Below are positions 26,172-34,474 of a stretch of DNA of 64,000 nt, piece by piece. Both the position numbers and the translations under genes were made by a program. The stretch spans positions 1 through 64,000 of the forward strand of contig CBDCWQ010000018.1 in assembly GCA_965223435.1 (NCBI GenBank), written 5' to 3'. Positions within the stretch are counted from its first letter, which is position 1; every line of letters begins with the position of its first letter. The stretch comes from CBDCWQ01 sp965223435 (GTDB taxonomy: Bacteria > Myxococcota > Kuafuiibacteriia > Kuafuiibacteriales > Kuafuiibacteriaceae). The notes under the pieces were generated by a model. The model had not been told where the DNA came from. It did not search any database and saw only the letters and a list, made by a program, of their open reading frames with translations.

Positions 26172-26543
26172 TCAGGGTTCGGTCGGAGTGAACAGCGCGT
26201 CTAGCGAGACCCATTGGTGGACTGAAGTTGATGGCGTTGCGTCGTTCGCGGGGGGGTGCGAAGTGACAAGTGTTGTGAATACCGTTTTCCTTGTTTTGGT
26301 CTCATCGATAAAACGGTCGCGACGCAATGCAAGCTGTTCTTCCAGCTGTCGAGTAAGCTTAGTTGGCCTCAGACTAAATTTGATCTCGCAAAGATTGATA
26401 CAATTGTCGTCTCGATCGATGACCAGATCGATTTGATCTTTTCTCCGCTTTGAATCCGCACTTCGATAAGCAAAGACCCGGGTGTTGACGCCCGCGATTC
26501 CGAGTGCATCCTTGATTCCGCGGATATGTTTTAAGCAGATAGT
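26172..26543 (-). pseudogene. C-terminal relic of an AAA-ATPase/nuclease (DUF234-type) gene
   Basis: The open stretch of 123 codons follows an in-frame TAG and has no proper start, so only the end of a gene survives. It reads KHIRGIKDALGIAGVNTRV, then DQIDLVIDRDDNCINLCEIKFS, then TKTRKTVFTTLVTS and finally VSLDALF. This matches the PD-(D/E)XK nuclease-like tail of the bacterial and archaeal AAA ATPases whose usual C-terminus reads QIDLLIDR...INLCEMKFS...TKTKK..FLTMIT. The D...ExK catalytic triad is kept but the ATPase part is gone. It lies between the hairpin and the lipoprotein genes. Confidence 0.8.
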
Positions 26544-26563
26544 CTAGGCTACAGGACGGTCGT

Positions 26564-28141
26564 CTACGGGTTGCAGTCACTGCCCCTAGATACGCAATAT
26601 TGAACCGTTGCGGTGGTGACTTCTTGGCTGCATGTTTTGTGACTGACTGTAAGTAGAGCATCCGTCGGTGAGCTCTCGAAGCTGGTTCTGAAGACCGCAA
26701 CCGAGTGTTTGTCTTCTTCCGCTTTTCGTCGGCTCAGGTCAACATCCCAACTGAAATCGAGCACCTCTGACGGGGTAGAAGAGGTTCCGTCGAACTTGTA
26801 ATTGATGCCCCCTCCTTTGAGAATATACACGCCGTCTTTGTTGGTTGGCTGCACCGTACCTTGCATATCGGTGATGACAAAGCCCGCGCGAACGGTGTCG
26901 CTGCAACTGATTTCGTGAAATATTGCATGACAGCTCTTATCGCCGTTCATGGTCATGACAATGTCGCCCCCGTTATAGAGGGGAGCGCAATCCCCCTCCC
27001 ACGTGAGCGTTTTTCCATCAAGGCCCTCAAATATGGCGCTGATGGTCACCGGTTGTGCGGCGCTGAATTGGGCCACACAATCAGTTGCGTTTTGGCCACA
27101 GTTGATGCCCGCCGGGGTGGTCTTGATGGCCCCCCCACCGCTCGTTGTGATGGTGAGCTGATGGTTACCCTGCGGAATTTCTTCCGACATCGCGTAACAA
27201 CGTTTGTCGGAGTCCATCACGAGCGTCCCTGCCGGCCCCCCAAAACCCGAGCAGTCTAGCGCCCATTCCGCGAACTGCCGCGACGCATCGCCCGAGGCTT
27301 CAAGGATAATGCTGGCTCCAGCTGGTACCGTGATGGTACAGCCGGTAGTACAGGTTTTTTGGATGTCCAAACCGGTCTCGGGATCAATGTAACGTGCCGT
27401 TTGGGTGATGGAGGCCGGATCTAGCTCGAGAACGACGGAATTGACGGAATCATCGACGACATAGTTGGGTGAGCACTCCGTGTCTTGGGTCATGGAGAGT
27501 TGGCCGGGTGGAATGGTGATCTTGTTTCCGTCGACTTGGCCGGTGCAGCCTCCTACCCAGCCGTCAACCTTCCAGCCAGCTTTCGGTTCTGCGGTAAGCG
27601 TCGTGTTGCTTTGGCGCGAAAATGAGACGAAGCAGATTTGCGGGTCAGACTCTCCCGAGCAATCGAGTACTTCTGGCTCAGAGGTGACACGCCCTCGGAC
27701 GTCAGCCTTGACTCGCAAATTGCTGTGCTCAGACGCGGAGACAGTAGCGACGCTGGCTCTACCATCTTTCCAGACCGGAGGGGTGATTTTTGAGACGGAG
27801 AAGAAGTAACTAAACGTGGTGATTGGCGCGTAAGGGTGCGCAGTATGTTTCCAGACCAAGTCGCCGACCGGATCACCGGATTTCGGGGGAGTGAAGCCTT
27901 GGGGGACGGGCACAAGAGACATTTCATAGAACCAAGGGAGTTCTTCATCGGTATGGAGTTGGTCGACCGAATGAAAGGTTGTGCTGCACGCCACGGGTTC
28001 GTAGTACACACCGCCAGGGTTGAGGGTGACGTTTGGCCCACACTTGTCATCGGTCTCATTCGGACTGCCACACATTTCTGCTCTTAGCAGCAGTATGGAA
28101 AAAACGGAAAAAAGGAGGGCGTGATTGCGACGGTGGATCAT
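26564..28141 (-). CDS. secreted protein with InlB-type bacterial repeats
   Basis: 525 residues from ATG 28141 with GGAG eight bases upstream. A signal-like segment (ALLFSVFSILLLRAEMC) is followed by Cys-rich beta domains. At least three copies of the divergent InlB B-repeat pattern are visible: GWKVDGWVGGCTG...TECSPNYV; FAEWALDCSGFGG...KRCYAM; and LTWEGDCAPLYNGG...KSCHAIF. These pair a W-x-x-x-C turn with a later Cys, probably disulfides. Such repeats occur in surface proteins, but a ligand cannot be named. The start overlaps the stop of the upstream gene (ATGA), so the two are co-translated. Base composition is lower in GC than the flanking pilus genes. Confidence 0.75.
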   Translation of the reverse strand: MIHRRNHALLFSVFSILLLRAEMCGSPNETDDKCGPNVTLNPGGVYYEPVACSTTFHSVDQLHTDEELPWFYEMSLVPVPQGFTPPKSGDPVGDLVWKHTAHPYAPITTFSYFFSVSKITPPVWKDGRASVATVSASEHSNLRVKADVRGRVTSEPEVLDCSGESDPQICFVSFSRQSNTTLTAEPKAGWKVDGWVGGCTGQVDGNKITIPPGQLSMTQDTECSPNYVVDDSVNSVVLELDPASITQTARYIDPETGLDIQKTCTTGCTITVPAGASIILEASGDASRQFAEWALDCSGFGGPAGTLVMDSDKRCYAMSEEIPQGNHQLTITTSGGGAIKTTPAGINCGQNATDCVAQFSAAQPVTISAIFEGLDGKTLTWEGDCAPLYNGGDIVMTMNGDKSCHAIFHEISCSDTVRAGFVITDMQGTVQPTNKDGVYILKGGGINYKFDGTSSTPSEVLDFSWDVDLSRRKAEEDKHSVAVFRTSFESSPTDALLTVSHKTCSQEVTTATVQYCVSRGSDCNP

Positions 28142-29664
28142 GGCTGTTTCTCCGTACAAGCGTGTTGGAAGGTTAGATTGGGTTGCGTGACTGTCACGCC
28201 GAAGTCACACGGCCGTGGTCTTTCGCGATGGATTTGCACGAAGGCCGCCTTGATTTCTTCTCCGTCCTGAACAATGACGACGAAGGCCTGATTCAAAGAC
28301 ACAATATCTCGAACAATAAGGCTGCCTTCTGACTTCTGAGATGCGGCTAAGGAAAATACGCAGTTTTGGTTCTCGGCAATTCGCAAAATATGCCCATCAG
28401 CGCTTCCAATGATGGTCCCATCTGTCGTGTTCTTGATCAGTGAAACGCTGGAAGTCAGCTGTCTAAGTTCGTCCAATTGCCATGGTGCAAAGGTTTCCGA
28501 CTTGGCGTATATTTCCCCGGTAGATGTTCCAAGCAGCAGAGAATCCATAATCATGGATGTTGCAAAAACGGTAGCATCCGGCCGTGCCTCAAGTCTGCGA
28601 TCGAGTGTATTCAGAGTACCGTTGCTGACGAAGGCCATTTCTTCAAAGTTGCTTATCGGACCAAGCTGTAAGAAATCGCCGGCCGCATGAATTTGCCTAT
28701 TCGTTGAGATTTGCCACCGGTTGTTTGTGAGCCGCGCGAAAAGATCGGGTTCACTACCGTTTTCGAGATTCGCTAAGAGGAAAAGAGAAGAATCGACTGC
28801 CGCTGTAGCGGGAGTGCTTTCGAGTGCTGCGAAACCCGCTATCGGGTGAGTGAGCCCACCGATGCCTGTTGCTTTCATTTGGCCGCGCTGTCCGCGGAAG
28901 AGCGTGTTGCCCTCCGTAACGATCCAAAGCTCTCCGTCGTCGGCTATTGCCCCGGCCAGGATGGTTACGGGGTCGTCGGATTCTTCATATTCGCAGAGCC
29001 CCGTGGGTTCACAGGGGCCTGTGAGTTCGGCTTGGTCAATCTCCTGTCTGCCGTCGTTGCTTAACTCATAGACGGGGCCGTCACGAAAGGCGACCAAGGC
29101 CGAGGTTTCGTTAAGTTTAACAGCGAACGCGGAAGGGGGCAGAGTGGATACGGTAGTTGCGCCCAGCAATACCTCCTGCGTGACCTCGTAAACCGGGCAT
29201 GCCTCGGTGAGCTCAGTATCTGGGATGCGGTTCCCAGGTTGCTGTTTTTCGAGCCGGTCAAGCCATTGGTCTGTGTTCGATGCCAGGCGAGCTAGATAGG
29301 TGGCTTGGGGAAGGCGCACGCCCCGTTGACGCCGGCAGACTTTTTGGAATCCGGGCTTGAGCCCAAGATCCGACAAGGGCTTCTCATAAAACAGAACATG
29401 GAGATCGTTGTTTTTGGTTGAATCAAGGGTGAATTCGGGGAAGTTCAGTTGGCCCTGATCAATGTTGACTGCAGAGATGAGATAGTCGCTGGAAACGTGA
29501 CAGTCGGCTTCAGGTCGTTGTTCGACTACGAGAATGGCCGACTGGGCGTTTTCCGTATCGGGCGGCACGAGATTGTGGGTCTCTATGCATGCTTGAGTGA
29601 TCGTTGGAAGGGCCGCCCAAGGGAGGTTTTTTAGGAGCTGTTTTGACTGACGAAGGAGTTCCAT
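28138..29664 (-). CDS. secreted beta-propeller-like protein, unknown function
   Basis: 508 residues from ATG 29664 (a GTG one codon upstream is possible). The N-terminus MELLRQSKQLLKNLPWAALPTITQAC is a poor but possible export or lipoprotein signal. From about 170 on, repeated short beta stretches with small turn motifs (VAFRDGPVYELSNDG, SSLFLLANLENGS, LLLGTSTGEIYAKS, TIIGSADGHILRIAE) look like blades of a propeller. Function is unknown. It is coupled by a four-base overlap to the InlB-repeat gene and has the lowest GC of the larger genes here, which fits acquisition by transfer. Confidence 0.6.
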   Translation of the reverse strand: MELLRQSKQLLKNLPWAALPTITQACIETHNLVPPDTENAQSAILVVEQRPEADCHVSSDYLISAVNIDQGQLNFPEFTLDSTKNNDLHVLFYEKPLSDLGLKPGFQKVCRRQRGVRLPQATYLARLASNTDQWLDRLEKQQPGNRIPDTELTEACPVYEVTQEVLLGATTVSTLPPSAFAVKLNETSALVAFRDGPVYELSNDGRQEIDQAELTGPCEPTGLCEYEESDDPVTILAGAIADDGELWIVTEGNTLFRGQRGQMKATGIGGLTHPIAGFAALESTPATAAVDSSLFLLANLENGSEPDLFARLTNNRWQISTNRQIHAAGDFLQLGPISNFEEMAFVSNGTLNTLDRRLEARPDATVFATSMIMDSLLLGTSTGEIYAKSETFAPWQLDELRQLTSSVSLIKNTTDGTIIGSADGHILRIAENQNCVFSLAASQKSEGSLIVRDIVSLNQAFVVIVQDGEEIKAAFVQIHRERPRPCDFGVTVTQPNLTFQHACTEKQP

Positions 29665-30043
29665 CACAATGTGCCTTCACCGCATAAGAAATTAGCACAT
29701 ACGGAACGAAAATGGCTCGGTTATTCATCGATTCGATGACGATCGTTTCATCTGAGTTTTTGGCGCCGCAGGTATGAGATTTATTGCGTGTTGTGGACAA
29801 TAAATGATTTTAGTGAAAGTTTTCGACGTTAAAATGGTCAGGTTTTCAGCGTTTTACTCCAAGCACATCATCGAGTGTAGACTGGCTCTGCCGGCGTTGT
29901 AAGGGCCGTCACGCAGGGTGGGCCAAATGAAGGCAAATAGACAATGTGCGTTGCATCACAAAGGTCCATAGATGCCCGGCCGCGAGGTGCGTTGGAGATG
30001 GGTGGGGTGTGCAGACGAGGTCCGCTGTGCGTTGGACAGACGG

Positions 30044-30164
30044 AGCACGGGGGCAGGCGGAGCACGGGGGACAGGCACCCCATTAAATACGTGACGTTGT
30101 TGCTTCACCCTTTGGCCCAGGTGCCTGCCCTTCTGACGCCTCCGTCCCGCGGGTGCCTGTCCCC
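30044..30164. repeat. REP-like inverted repeat pair with direct repeats
   Basis: GGGGACAGGCACCC (30067-30080) and GGGTGCCTGTCCCC (30151-30164) are exact inverted 14-mers. A third, imperfect copy, AGGTGCCTGCCC, lies near 30119, and CGGAGCACGGGGG occurs twice in tandem just before the first arm. The motif resembles the GGGGACAGGCACC repeats often found with REP-associated tyrosine transposases in other genomes, but no such transposase is in the window. Confidence 0.7.
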
Positions 30165-30168
30165 TCTT

Positions 30169-30180
30169 ACTCTTAAGAGT
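30169..30180. repeat. 12-bp perfect palindrome
   Basis: ACTCTTAAGAGT is a perfect palindrome 19 bases beyond the stop of the RCC1 gene. It may act in termination or as a protein site; there is no loop or T tract. Confidence 0.4.
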
Positions 30181-30198
30181 GACCTGGACGCCTGTGGG

Positions 30199-31707
30199 CT
30201 ACGGAATGTTTAGGATGGGCGATGGGGTATGCTCGATGAGTTCTGGTTCTCTCCCACGAAAACCAAGTTGTCTTCGGTCGTTCCTTCCCCAGCAGTGAAT
30301 TTGGCCGTTTCGGGTTATGGCGCAGGCGAAGGTCCCGCCCACGGCAATGTTCGTGGCGTTTCGTATGCGGGGGATTTTGTGGAGTGTGGATTCTTGTTCT
30401 TCTCCGGGGGGCACGCCGAGGATCCCATCGGTGTTCGAGCCCCAGCAGTAGACCTCCCCCGCGCTCAGGGCGCACGTGACGTCGTTGGCGGCCGCAATTT
30501 GATCGATTTGAGCCAAGCCGGTAACGGACGCGATGCCGGTCTGAGAGTCACTTGGCCCGACGAAGTCGAGGGTGGTGAGGTCGCTCCAGCAGAAGGCGGA
30601 ACCGCCGTTGGTTATTGCGCAACTATGGTTGTGCCCGGTTGCCACGTGGGTTTGTGGAGGCAGGGGGATTTGGGTTGCGGCCGAGCTTTGAAGGGGAAGG
30701 TTGGCGGTCTTCAATTTCCCCCAACACCAAGTGGCACCAGATTGCGTTCGCGCGCAGGTGCGATCGTCATAGGCATCGACCTGAACAATGTTTTCCAGCG
30801 GTTGTCTTCCGGTTGCGAGTACGATCAGAGGGATATCGGTGATGGTGGTATTGGCGTCGCCCAGCTGGCCGTAGGTGTTGTCTCCCCAGCAGTTGACCCG
30901 CCCCCCGTTCACGACGGCGCAGGTGTGCCGACGGCCGGCGGTGACTTGAACGACGTTGGTTTTGCTGAGTAAGGGGGTGGTCGAGTGATTTTGTGGAACT
31001 CCCAGCTGCCCTTGGGCTCCAACTCCAAAACACATCACCTGTTGATTGCTTCGGAGAACGCAACTGTGGTCAGCCCCAAGGGCGATTTGGATTGCGTCGT
31101 CTATCTCTTCAACCCAGTGAGGACGGGAATCGGAGAAGTGGTATGTGCCGAAGTACGTTCCCCAGCAGACCATTCTTCCGGAACGCATGCGTGCGCATGC
31201 ATGGTTCTGGCCGGCGGCGACTTCTACGGCTTGGTCGTTGACGTCTTCGGGGATCCAGCTTCCGGTGAGGAGGGGGAAACGGATCGTGTTGACGGTTTCG
31301 ACGCGGGCGTTGGTGAGGCGTCCGGCCCATGTGGGTTCGGGGAGTGGGCTTGCGAATTGCTTGACGTTGGTCGTGAGCAAGGTTTGGGCGACGATCTCTG
31401 TGGCTGGTGGGTTGAGCGCTGCGATTTGGTCTTGTCGGTAACCGAGAAAATAGATGATGCGGTCTTTGTCTACGCTGGGGAGGGCCGAGGATACGGGGAG
31501 GAGTGCGGTTGTTTCAGTGACCTCGTCTTTGTGTAGGAAGTTTGGGTCTTTTTGCTCGGGGGCGGCGAGGAGGGTGACCCATTGAATGTCGGAGGGAAGC
31601 GGGAGCGCTACGATTTCTCGGCAGGACAAACAAACGAGGGTGAGGGCGAAGAGAAGGGGGTCTATTCGGTGGAAGGCGGTTCGGCGGGTTGGGCATTGGA
31701 TGCGCAT
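30199..31707 (-). CDS. RCC1-repeat lipoprotein
   Basis: 502 residues. The N-terminal segment DPLLFALTLVCLSC suggests a lipoprotein with Cys29, though the lipobox is not ideal. From about 165 to the end there are six or seven RCC1-type blades, each with the pattern HxCAxxxxGxVxCWGxNxxGQLG (for instance HTCAVVNGGRVNCWGDN and FACAITRNGQIHCWGRNDRR). They should close into a seven-bladed propeller. In these secreted RCC1 proteins the paired cysteines probably form disulfides. The binding partner is unknown. It lies 97 bp downstream of the PEGA protein gene, on the same strand, and may share its transcript. Confidence 0.88.
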   Translation of the reverse strand: MRIQCPTRRTAFHRIDPLLFALTLVCLSCREIVALPLPSDIQWVTLLAAPEQKDPNFLHKDEVTETTALLPVSSALPSVDKDRIIYFLGYRQDQIAALNPPATEIVAQTLLTTNVKQFASPLPEPTWAGRLTNARVETVNTIRFPLLTGSWIPEDVNDQAVEVAAGQNHACARMRSGRMVCWGTYFGTYHFSDSRPHWVEEIDDAIQIALGADHSCVLRSNQQVMCFGVGAQGQLGVPQNHSTTPLLSKTNVVQVTAGRRHTCAVVNGGRVNCWGDNTYGQLGDANTTITDIPLIVLATGRQPLENIVQVDAYDDRTCARTQSGATWCWGKLKTANLPLQSSAATQIPLPPQTHVATGHNHSCAITNGGSAFCWSDLTTLDFVGPSDSQTGIASVTGLAQIDQIAAANDVTCALSAGEVYCWGSNTDGILGVPPGEEQESTLHKIPRIRNATNIAVGGTFACAITRNGQIHCWGRNDRRQLGFRGREPELIEHTPSPILNIP

Positions 31708-31804
31708 AGTGGGTTGCGACCATGGGGGTGGAGGAAGGGGAAATCGTAGGGGTTGGGCGCGATGGGTGTCAACGTGGTGCCGGACAGATGGGGAGTGGGA
31801 TCGG

Positions 31805-33082
31805 TCAGTCGATGGCGGTGCTGAGACCGTAGCTTAGAAAGCCTGCGGTGATGCCGAGGCACAGTGGTATCCACGGGATTTCCGAGTCGTCTTGGAGCAG
31901 CGTGCCCAGCGAGAGGGTGGCGCCGGCGATGGCCAAGCTGTAGCCGAGGGGGGCCGCTGCGATGCCTGAGGGATCGGAGGGGCCGAACGCATCGAGCTTT
32001 CCAAGTTCGGTGGTGTTGATGAATCCGCCGGCCGGGCCGTCGCATGGGTTTCGGCTACAGGTCTTGAAATAGACTCGATGTTGGGGGCGAAGGAGGGTGT
32101 AAAGGGTGAGCGTGGCGCCCGCGGTGGCGAGGGCTACGCCGCCCCAGAGGGTTGTTTGGCGTGCGATCTCGGTGGCGGAGTGGCGGGTGCGAAGTATGAC
32201 GGGCTTGATGGGCAGCGTATTTCCCCGGATGATCTCAAAAGTGTGGGTGCTGACGGGGTGCTTTTGAGTGGGGTCTTTCAGTTGGAGGTGATGCGGGCCC
32301 TCTTTGAGTCTGAGGATAGGGGTGGTGCCCGATAAGGTGCGGCCGAGAGGACGTCCGTCGACTTCGATCAACAGGCCTTCTTTGTTTGTTTCGATTTCCA
32401 GGTTGCCGTGGGGGTTGTGGTGTCCGCTGCTTTTGAATTGCGGGGACACGCTGGCCCAGAAGCGATCAAAAAATGCGGTGATAGCCTGCTGACTGTCGAG
32501 CGAGGCGCGGATCGATGTGGTGTAGGTCGCGTTGCGAAACACGTCGCTTTCGGCCTGGTCTCGCCAGCGGTGGGCTTCGCGGTCGGCCAGGTGAAAGATC
32601 TTGAGGGCGCGATCGGTATTGATCAAAACGGCCGAGATGGGGACATTGTTTCGTCCTGCGGCGTGGACAGAAAGGACCAAGAGATAGCGGGCGTAGGGCA
32701 CTTTGGTGCGGCGCAGCGATTCGAGGTGGCGTGCGTAGGGGCGAACGAAACCGGCTGCATCTTGGCGGAGGTTGTCGTTGTAGTCTGGCCTGGCGGCGAG
32801 AATCCAGCAGAGGAGTCCGTCTTTTCCGGCACAGGCTTTCATGGAGGCCGGGGGGATGCCGTGTTCTTCGAGGGTGCCAAGGGTTAAGATCGATCGGAGC
32901 TCGAGGGTTTTCCGGGCGATCTGAATCAATTTCGCTTGGGGCTTCTGGGGCCAGTTGGGTGCTTCGAGGTGGATGAGGACTGGTAGCCGGGGCCCGACAT
33001 GAGGCGCGTCGGCTTTGTCGGTGGTCTCCGAGCCTGACAGCGCGAATAGCCCCGCGAGCGCTCCCATAAGTGTCGCTTTCAT
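31805..33082 (-). CDS. PEGA-domain protein with three C-terminal membrane segments
   Basis: 425 residues from ATG 33082. A signal peptide (MKATLMGALAGLFALSGS) precedes a globular region of about 200 residues with a conserved-looking YARYLLVLSVHAAG stretch. A PEGA domain at about 225-295 reads IETNKEGLLIEVDGRPLG and LKEGPHHLQLKD. Three hydrophobic segments follow near 310-330, 375-395 and 402-424 (LATAGATLTLYTLL, AIAGATLSLGTLL, IPLCLGITAGFLSYGL). PEGA domains are envelope modules of unknown ligand. The protein is probably anchored in the inner membrane with most of its mass in the periplasm. It is divergent from the gene at 33206. Confidence 0.78.
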   Translation of the reverse strand: MKATLMGALAGLFALSGSETTDKADAPHVGPRLPVLIHLEAPNWPQKPQAKLIQIARKTLELRSILTLGTLEEHGIPPASMKACAGKDGLLCWILAARPDYNDNLRQDAAGFVRPYARHLESLRRTKVPYARYLLVLSVHAAGRNNVPISAVLINTDRALKIFHLADREAHRWRDQAESDVFRNATYTTSIRASLDSQQAITAFFDRFWASVSPQFKSSGHHNPHGNLEIETNKEGLLIEVDGRPLGRTLSGTTPILRLKEGPHHLQLKDPTQKHPVSTHTFEIIRGNTLPIKPVILRTRHSATEIARQTTLWGGVALATAGATLTLYTLLRPQHRVYFKTCSRNPCDGPAGGFINTTELGKLDAFGPSDPSGIAAAPLGYSLAIAGATLSLGTLLQDDSEIPWIPLCLGITAGFLSYGLSTAID

Positions 33083-33205
33083 GTGTGGCCCCGATTCGGC
33101 GGGAGATGTTTGGTTAACAAAGGCCCTTCGGGGTTGCAAAGCATTCCCCTCGAAAGACGGGTGTTTTGGCGCATTTTACACTACTATGGGCTTGCTATTC
33201 CTGGC

Positions 33206-33889
33206 GTGATCTCAAGAACTGTTTCCCGGTTTCTGTGGTTTGGGTGTGGCTCCGTCACCGCGGTGGCGCTGTGCTATCTGCTGGGGCTCGCCGGTGAGCC
33301 TGCAGAGCCGGTGCTTGTCGCCCGCCAGCCGGTGGTTGTTCCGCGCCCGATCCAGCCGGTGGCTGTGCCCGTTCGGCGCGCCCGCAGAGGGGCTGGGGAG
33401 GTGACGGTGGTGGCGGTGGACGAGAGACGTGTTCCGGGGACTTCGGTGGTTCCAGTCGAGGCGCGCGCGGCAGTCAGACGTTCGTCCAAAGGACCTACGC
33501 TCAAACTTGCGGAGAAAAGTTCTGCCGCAGGTGCCTCCAGGGGGCCTGGCCCACGATTGCCCCGGAAGCCGTCACGAAAAGTGGCGGCCCGTCCAGGCCG
33601 ATCGCCACAGAAAGATGGTGGTCTCAACGAGGCGGAAGGGGAAGTCAGGGATGGCGAATTGAAAGCGCTGTTCGATCGATGGGCCGCTCTTCCGTCGGCC
33701 GCGGATCCGGCAGCGGCGCGTTTCCAGCTCATTCAAGACGCAGAGGGGCTATCCGACCGACGCGCCGGAGAGGAAAAATGGGCGATCCGTCGGTGCCTGA
33801 CGGAAGCGCGGATGATCGCCGCAGACGACGAACGGGCAAACACCAAGGTGCACCGTTGTCTCCGAACGCTCGAGCGTGCGCTCCGTTGA
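33206..33889 (+). CDS. membrane-anchored protein with basic proline-rich linker
   Basis: 227 residues from GTG 33206; the open frame reaches further upstream, so the start is uncertain and no clear ribosome binding site is seen. One transmembrane helix (FLWFGCGSVTAVALCYLLGLAG, about 9-30) is followed by about 110 residues rich in Pro, Arg, Val and Ala. A small helical domain (about 150-227, with LFDRWAALPSAADPAAARF and CLTEARMIAADDERANTKVHRCL) ends the protein. No family recognised. Of unknown role, perhaps a periplasm-spanning linker. Confidence 0.55.
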   Translation: MISRTVSRFLWFGCGSVTAVALCYLLGLAGEPAEPVLVARQPVVVPRPIQPVAVPVRRARRGAGEVTVVAVDERRVPGTSVVPVEARAAVRRSSKGPTLKLAEKSSAAGASRGPGPRLPRKPSRKVAARPGRSPQKDGGLNEAEGEVRDGELKALFDRWAALPSAADPAAARFQLIQDAEGLSDRRAGEEKWAIRRCLTEARMIAADDERANTKVHRCLRTLERALR

Positions 33890-34474
33890 ATTGGAGGTGG
33901 ATGTTCAGATCGGGCGCGAGGCGATGACTTGGGTATTGGCGACATCTTCCAGGCCACGCTCGCTGGTGTTTCCGCCTGGCCTTTCGGATGACTTGGGAAT
34001 CGGCGACATCAAGCCGTCTTCGAGGCCACGTTCGCTGGTGCTTTCGCCTGGCCTTTCGGATGACTTGGGAATCGGCGACATCAAGCCGTCTTCGAGGCCG
34101 TTCGCTGGTGCTTTCGCCTGGCTCTTCGGGCTTGCCGGGCCATCGTTTTTGGCAGCTGGAAGTTGGGCTAGGGCCTGCCCACGTGAGGCGTCAAAGACGA
34201 GAGAACGATTCGCACCGGGGCCGGGAGCTCAGAAAGCGCCGCAATTGCAGATGGTTACGGGCTTACGGTCAACGGCCGGGCGGCGGCGGGATGTGGTTTT
34301 GCCCTCTGGCAGAAAAAGGGGTTCCCGAGGAAACGGAGACGCGTGGGTGTTCCGACTGGCGGGACAGGTTGAGGGCTTTCAATCGGATCGTGTATCTCCT
34401 TAATTTCGCAGGCAAAATTATCACTCGTTGAGGACGAATTTCACGGTTTTTGGGTTTGGCGGAACCCCAGGGTC
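33890..34474. other. intergenic region with tandem repeats upstream of gyrB
   Basis: 585 bases. The first half is the 70-bp tandem repeat; the second half shows no gene, only an AT-richer stretch (34380-34460) that may hold the gyrB promoter. Confidence 0.55.
33923..34128 (+). repeat. three imperfect tandem repeats of 64, 72 and 70 bp
   Basis: Units start at 33923, 33987 and 34059, each with GATGACTTGG, then GGCGACATC, then TTCGCTGGTG and CGCCTGGC. Units 2 and 3 are nearly identical; unit 1 lacks the AAGCCGTCTTCGA part. An open frame crosses the array (encoding repeats of DDLGIGDIKPSSRP) but has no ribosome binding site, so coding is doubtful. Confidence 0.88.

Larger units (their letters stand above)
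29665..30198. other. intergenic region with AT-rich promoter zone and REP-like repeats
   Basis: 534 bases without a gene. Bases 29680-29870 are AT-rich and probably hold the promoter of the propeller-like gene; 30040-30180 holds the inverted and direct repeats listed separately. Confidence 0.5.

Noticed and set aside
33876..34403. 175-codon frame through the 70-bp repeats
   Set aside because: No ribosome binding site, and the coding appearance comes only from the repeat.
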